Source of the DNA: JBIOJM01 sp044450785
GTDB lineage: Bacteria; Planctomycetota; Planctomycetia; Isosphaerales; Isosphaeraceae
Assembly (NCBI GenBank): GCA_044450785.1
Contig: JBIOJM010000002.1
Location: 16,808-80,807, forward strand
Direction: 5' to 3'
Length of the DNA stretch: 64,000 bases
Shown: piece after piece, positions 59,837 to 64,000 of the stretch
How the letters are laid out: each line of letters starts with the position of its first letter
Numbering within the stretch: the first letter of the stretch is position 1
Notes under the pieces: model-generated
Seen by the model: only the letters and a program-made list of their open reading frames with translations
Databases searched by the model: none
Told to the model about the DNA's origin: nothing
Position numbers and translations under genes: made by a program

Positions 59837-62800
59837 ATGGCGATGGGTGATGGGGGACGATCCGGGGCCGCGCTGCTGATCGGGATCGGCGAGTACTTGC
59901 ATGCCGAGCGGGTCTGGCCTTTACGGTACGCTGCGCGCGATGCCGAGGCATTGGCGGACGTGCTGATCGACTCCGGCGTCTGCGGCTTTCCCGCCCCGCG
60001 GGTAAAGTTGCTCACGAATGCGGACGCAGGCCGCGACGCAGTTGCCCACCACCTCTCGAAATGGCTGCCGGAGCAGGCGAAGGGGGCTGAGATCGCCGTC
60101 ATCTACTTCGCCGGGCATGGGATGGTTCAGGCAGTCGGACGTCGCGAGGAGGGTTTCCTGCTGCCGTACGATGCCGATCCCGAGGACCTGGTGACTCGCG
60201 GCGTGCTCATGGCCGACCTGGCGCGGTGGATCGAGGGGATCGACGCGGGTGCGGTGGTCGTCTGCCTCGACTGCTGCCATGCCGCGAAGCTCATTCCGCG
60301 CGGGGGGAACGCGGCGAAGGCCGGGGCGCGCGACATGCGCATCAGGCCAGCGCTTTTCCAGGAACTGACGGGACGAGGGAGGTTCCTGATCGCCTCGTGC
60401 GACGATGGACAGGTCTCCGTCGAAGCCGAGACATGGGGGCATGGGTTGTTTACCCACCACCTGCTGGAAGGAATCCGCGGCGCGGGTGATCGGGACGGTG
60501 ACGGCCGGGTCGGCGTCGCCGAGCTGTTCGAATACGTCGCGGAGGCGGTTGAGCGCGACGCCCGCGCGATGGGGACGATGCAAAAGCCCTGGAATTGCTC
60601 GATCGGGCCGGGAGGCGTTTTTCTGTCTGCACCCCTGTCGACGCTGTCGAGCACGCCGTACGAGGGGAACAAGAGGATCGACGACGTCGGCGACGCAGCC
60701 TGCTCATGCGAACAGGACTTGGATGGTGAGCCGGTCGATGCCCTGATCGCGCGGCTGGACGCGATCCGTCGGAGTCGCGATCCAGCGGGGATTCCCGCGA
60801 TTTTCGGCGGTTTGGTTCACGGGTCGAACAAGGTGCGCGAGCAGGCCAAGGTGGCGGCCCGCGCCCTCGGCTGGGAGAGGACGTCGGCCGCGATCCTGGA
60901 CCTGGCCCGCCAAGGCGTCGCCAATCAGGTCCGTACCGTGCTCGAAGGTTTGGCTGCATTCGAGTCACATCGCGACGTCGTCGCGTTGCTCGACCGCCTG
61001 GTGAATCTTCTCAAGGGAGATCTGCGCAACCAGGCGATCCTGATGCTCGAGCGAAAGCGGCTGGTGCTTGAGATGGAGAAGACCGTCGCGGTCTTCCGTG
61101 CGATCCACAGTCCGTACCGGATCAGCCGCGTGCTGGGTCAGGGGTTGTTCACATCGGCCTACGCCGCGCGCGACGAGGAGGACGAGCTCGACGTGGTCGT
61201 CCGGGTGCTGCGGCCCGAGTTCGCCGGTCAGCCTTTGATCCGAGCGAAGTTTCTGGACTTGAGCTATCAGGCACGCCGGTTCGTCCATCAGAACCTGGTG
61301 CTGACCAGGGAGGTCCGCGCTTTCCCCGAGCACGAGCTGTATTTCGTGGTGCGAGACCATGTGGACGGAGTGACCTTGCAGTCGCTGATCGACGTGGGTA
61401 CGACGTTTCCAGGCTGGAGAATCCGGGCGATCCTTATCCAAATCGTCGCGGCGCTGAGACCGCTCCACCGCGCGGGAATGGCCCACGGAGGTGTCAAGCC
61501 GTCGAACGTGTTTCTGCTGAATGACGACCAGGTGAAGCTGGGCGATCCCACCCTTCCGGTCTCCGCGCTGGGGGCTTCGCTTGAGCGATTATCGTACGAC
61601 TATCGTTACGCGGCCCCTGAGCTGTTTCAAGGCAGCGGTGCTACCGGTCCAGCCGCCGATCTCTATGCACTCGGCTGTATCACCTACGAGCTGGCCTGTG
61701 GCCGGCCGCCGTTCGTGGCCGACAATCCTTTTGAGCTGGCCAGCCTCCACTTGCACCGGCCCCCCAGCCTCGAGGGAAACCGGCTCGGGCGCGCAGGCGA
61801 AGCGCTCTTGCTCAACCTTCTGGCCAAATCGCCGGCCGATCGGTGCACAGGCACCGACGAAGTCGCCCGCGCTCTCCAATGCCTCGCCGACCTGGGCGAA
61901 ACAATTCCGGACGCGGCCCCCGAGGCGTTGCCGGATCGTTTTTCCTCAGCACTTCGGCACGAGGAGGCGGTCTCGATCGTTTCGTTCAATCCGAACACGA
62001 TAGCGCCATCGCTCAGTTCGATTCCTCCGCGGGTCCAGAGCAGTCAGGAACCGGTTCCCCAGCGCCTTGGCCGCTACCAGATCATCGAGAAACTGGGCCA
62101 GGGCGGGATGGGGTCGGTGTACCGGGCTCGCGATGTCTCCCTAGACCGCGTGGTGGCGCTCAAGGTCATGGAAGGCATGGGCAGGACAGATGGTCGGGCG
62201 TTCGCGCGGTTCCAAGTCGAAGCCAGGGCGGCCGCCCAGTTGTCCCATCCCGGGATCGTGCAAATCCATGACGTTGGAGAGCAGGATGGTGTCGTATTCC
62301 TGACCCTACAATATGTCGGCGGGGGAAGCTTGTCGCAGGTGCTCCGACGTGAAGGACCAATGGCTCCGGATCGAGCGGCGCATCTCGTTCTTGAGATGGC
62401 TCGTGCGGTCCATGCCGCACACGAGCGGGGGATCATCCACCGCGATCTGAAGCCGGGCAACATCCTCTTGACCGAGGCAGGCACACCCATGATCTCGGAC
62501 TTCGGGCTGGCCAAGCTCCTGGACCCGATCGGGCAGGATGAAGAGGGCGTCACGCGTACCGGTGAACTGATGGGTACGCCCGCCTACATGTCGCCAGAGC
62601 AAGTCCGCGGAGAGCCAGGCAGCATAGGGCCAGCCACCGATGTCTACGGGCTGGGAACGATCTTGTACGAATGCCTGACCGGACGCAGACCGTTCCAAGG
62701 AGTTTCCGTGGTGTCGGTCCTCCGCCAAGTCGATGCGCAAGCACCCGCGTCACCGCGTCAGATCCGGCCGGAGGTTCCTGTTTCCCTGGAGCGGATCTGT

Positions 62801-62983
62801 CTAAAATGCCTGGAGAAGCGGGCGGAACGACGCTATTCCACCGCCGCCGAACTCGTCGACGACCTGGAGCGATTCCTGGCTGATGAGCCCGTTCTGGCAC
62901 GGCCGCCTGACTTCTGGGATCGCCTCCGCCGTCTATTCTCGTTGAGAAAGCCACCACGGCAGCCTCATCGCCCTAGCAGATGA
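59837..62983 (+). CDS. Caspase-pseudokinase-kinase fusion protein
   Basis: ATG 59837 follows AGGGGGA; 1048 residues. Residues 1-260 are a caspase (C14) domain with H94 in YFAGHGMV and C147 in VCLDCCHAA. After a helical linker with HEAT-like content (about 290-415), residues about 428-690 are a protein-kinase fold with degraded motifs: LGQGLFTSAYAARD, HGGVKPSNVF in place of HRDLKPxN and GDPTLP in place of DFG, so it is a pseudokinase. Residues about 745-1020 are an intact Ser/Thr kinase: LGQGGMGSVYRARDVSLDRV, VALKVM, HRDLKPGNILL near 868 and ISDFGLAKLL. One chain thus joins a protease, a pseudokinase switch and an active kinase. No membrane anchor is seen. Confidence 0.93.
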   Translation: MAMGDGGRSGAALLIGIGEYLHAERVWPLRYAARDAEALADVLIDSGVCGFPAPRVKLLTNADAGRDAVAHHLSKWLPEQAKGAEIAVIYFAGHGMVQAVGRREEGFLLPYDADPEDLVTRGVLMADLARWIEGIDAGAVVVCLDCCHAAKLIPRGGNAAKAGARDMRIRPALFQELTGRGRFLIASCDDGQVSVEAETWGHGLFTHHLLEGIRGAGDRDGDGRVGVAELFEYVAEAVERDARAMGTMQKPWNCSIGPGGVFLSAPLSTLSSTPYEGNKRIDDVGDAACSCEQDLDGEPVDALIARLDAIRRSRDPAGIPAIFGGLVHGSNKVREQAKVAARALGWERTSAAILDLARQGVANQVRTVLEGLAAFESHRDVVALLDRLVNLLKGDLRNQAILMLERKRLVLEMEKTVAVFRAIHSPYRISRVLGQGLFTSAYAARDEEDELDVVVRVLRPEFAGQPLIRAKFLDLSYQARRFVHQNLVLTREVRAFPEHELYFVVRDHVDGVTLQSLIDVGTTFPGWRIRAILIQIVAALRPLHRAGMAHGGVKPSNVFLLNDDQVKLGDPTLPVSALGASLERLSYDYRYAAPELFQGSGATGPAADLYALGCITYELACGRPPFVADNPFELASLHLHRPPSLEGNRLGRAGEALLLNLLAKSPADRCTGTDEVARALQCLADLGETIPDAAPEALPDRFSSALRHEEAVSIVSFNPNTIAPSLSSIPPRVQSSQEPVPQRLGRYQIIEKLGQGGMGSVYRARDVSLDRVVALKVMEGMGRTDGRAFARFQVEARAAAQLSHPGIVQIHDVGEQDGVVFLTLQYVGGGSLSQVLRREGPMAPDRAAHLVLEMARAVHAAHERGIIHRDLKPGNILLTEAGTPMISDFGLAKLLDPIGQDEEGVTRTGELMGTPAYMSPEQVRGEPGSIGPATDVYGLGTILYECLTGRRPFQGVSVVSVLRQVDAQAPASPRQIRPEVPVSLERICLKCLEKRAERRYSTAAELVDDLERFLADEPVLARPPDFWDRLRRLFSLRKPPRQPHRPSR

Positions 62984-63027
62984 AGGCGCCCCAGTCGAAA
63001 GCACCTCGTTGTTACCGGGTCGAACCT

Positions 63028-63996
63028 TCAAGCACCGTGATCCAACTCGAGCACCACCGCGTGCCAGTCCTCGGGTCGCAGTTGCTGTACCGACTGCTGG
63101 ACGCGCTTCATGTCGCGCGTCGCGACGTAGGGCCGGGAGGCGGGCGAATCCCCCTCTCTTCGTTTGACGAGGCTGTGCAACTGATCGAGGCGCATCGGCA
63201 GCGTCTGGCGGGTCCAGACGGCGAACAGCCGCTCGCGGCCGGCCGGCGGCGTCATCTCGACGTCGACCACGTGGAGTGGCCGGTTTGCAGGGACGATCGG
63301 CGGCGCGAGCCCGGCGCCTGGGGAGGACTCGTCGGGGTAGAGTAAGTTCAAGTTCCCCGTCGGGCCGACGTTGAAAACGCTGAGGTATCCGGAGCGGTCG
63401 GCGACGGCTTCGATTCGGATCCGGTCCCCGGTCTGGAGGCGGACCTGCTCCGGCGAAGGCGGGACCTTCTTCATGTCGCGGGTGGCTACCAGCTCGATCC
63501 GTGGGCGGGTCGCTGCGACGGGGACGAACGTGTTGGGACCGACCTGGAGACTGACGATCAGGTGCAACGCCACCGGAGGCAGATGCGGCTCCTGCTCGGT
63601 CGTTGGCTGGGCCGGGTGACGAGGTTCGGCTCCGAGTGCCGGCTCGGTGGTTGGCTCACTCTCATGCGATTTCGTGCTCATGGTGAGTGTATCGACGAGC
63701 AGTTGATTGAGCGTGGCGCGCAGGCCGGCGACGAACGGGCGCAGGTCCGGCCGATGCTCTGGTTGGGCCGCCAAGCCGGCCCGGACGATCCGCTCCAACG
63801 GCTCGGGCAGCCCAGTGCAGCGCGGGTCGGGCTCGGGGAGCCCTCGTTCGACCTGGAGGATTATACTCCGCACGGAGGTGAATGAGGCATTTCCTCTTCT
63901 CGAGGATTTTGGTACATCTACGTCGAATTCGGCAAGGAGGTCACACCCTGGGGTTGCACCGCAAGGAGGCGGACGATGGCTTGGTTTCGTGTACAA
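63028..63996 (-). CDS. DUF4384 protein with kinase-tail-like N-terminus (5' end uncertain)
   Basis: The frame is open to the window edge, and the ORF's first start codon is at 63996, so the true start may be outside. The last 200 residues carry a DUF4384 domain (VRLQTGDRIRIEAVADRSGY, LSVFNVGPTGNLNLLYPD). Before it, PLERIVRAGLAAQPEHRPDL RPF resembles the end of a kinase C-lobe (about residues 60-95). The first 45 residues look non-native. It is likely a truncated kinase fused to DUF4384, or DUF4384 alone from ATG 63681 (217 residues). Convergent with the caspase-kinase gene, 44 bases apart, and probably related in function. Confidence 0.6.
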   Translation of the reverse strand: MYTKPSHRPPPCGATPGCDLLAEFDVDVPKSSRRGNASFTSVRSIILQVERGLPEPDPRCTGLPEPLERIVRAGLAAQPEHRPDLRPFVAGLRATLNQLLVDTLTMSTKSHESEPTTEPALGAEPRHPAQPTTEQEPHLPPVALHLIVSLQVGPNTFVPVAATRPRIELVATRDMKKVPPSPEQVRLQTGDRIRIEAVADRSGYLSVFNVGPTGNLNLLYPDESSPGAGLAPPIVPANRPLHVVDVEMTPPAGRERLFAVWTRQTLPMRLDQLHSLVKRREGDSPASRPYVATRDMKRVQQSVQQLRPEDWHAVVLELDHGA

Positions 63997-64000
63997 CTCA

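Overview
The window is high-GC bacterial DNA that looks like a member of the Planctomycetota, most likely near the Isosphaeraceae. The evidence is a DUF1559 pilin-like protein (RGFTLIELLVVI start, H-X9-DG end), several proteins with the planctomycete LE-x-LE-x-R-x-LLS-type N-terminal motif, two Uma2 proteins, a DUF4058 protein, a large sulfatase, a giant RHS/Ig protein and several kinase, caspase and TIR signalling proteins. All assignments rest on reading the sequence; no database search was run.

Layout. 1-15.0 kb: the 3' part of a giant secreted RHS/YD-repeat protein, then a second surface protein with near-identical Ig-like repeats. 15.1-17.8 kb: Uma2, a mazEF module whose toxin is cut in half, a DUF1559 gene and a small lipoprotein. 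17.9-25 kb: TPR protein, frameshifted DUF4058 gene, a stretch of gene debris (reverse-transcriptase fragment, Rpn remnant, frameshifted surface-protein remnant) bounded by two copies of the 3' end of an algJ-like gene, then an O-acetylation operon (lipoprotein, AlgI-type MBOAT, AlgJ-like). 25.6-34.2 kb: mostly housekeeping: DUF1810, SRP RNA, dnaX, ebfC, recR, rpoN (with a sigma-54-like promoter in front), an XRE regulator, moaC and a polyprenyl diphosphate synthase. 34.7-45.7 kb: accessory island. 45.7-59.6 kb: glycosyltransferase, TerC, a sigma-like protein with a surface-protein motif, D-threonine-aldolase-like enzyme, Gfo/Idh/MocA oxidoreductase, sulfatase-hydrolase fusion, S15 hydrolase, Uma2 and a thioredoxin-fold protein. 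59.8-64 kb: a caspase-pseudokinase-kinase fusion and a DUF4384 protein.

The most interesting region is 35.8-44.3 kb. Two paralogous 442-residue TIR-FGE (C-type-lectin fold) proteins lie in direct 1.5-kb repeats and flank an opposite-strand operon of caspase, metzincin protease and membrane Ig-like protein. Between the two TIR-FGE genes, the 25 codons that form the surface of the lectin fold differ at 20 of 75 nucleotides, none at a third codon position, whereas the next 117 bp are identical. That is the pattern left by adenine-specific mutagenic retrohoming, so I infer that both are variable proteins of a diversity-generating retroelement whose template and reverse transcriptase lie outside this window. 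Read together, the locus suggests a diversified sensor/effector (TIR) system paired with a proteolytic (caspase and metzincin) module, probably for defence or self/non-self recognition.

A second theme is genome wear: at least seven genes are visibly broken (mazF, DUF4058, Rpn, RT, nitrilase, the surface-protein remnant and a glycosyltransferase tail), and 3'-end duplications of real genes border two of the accessory inserts.
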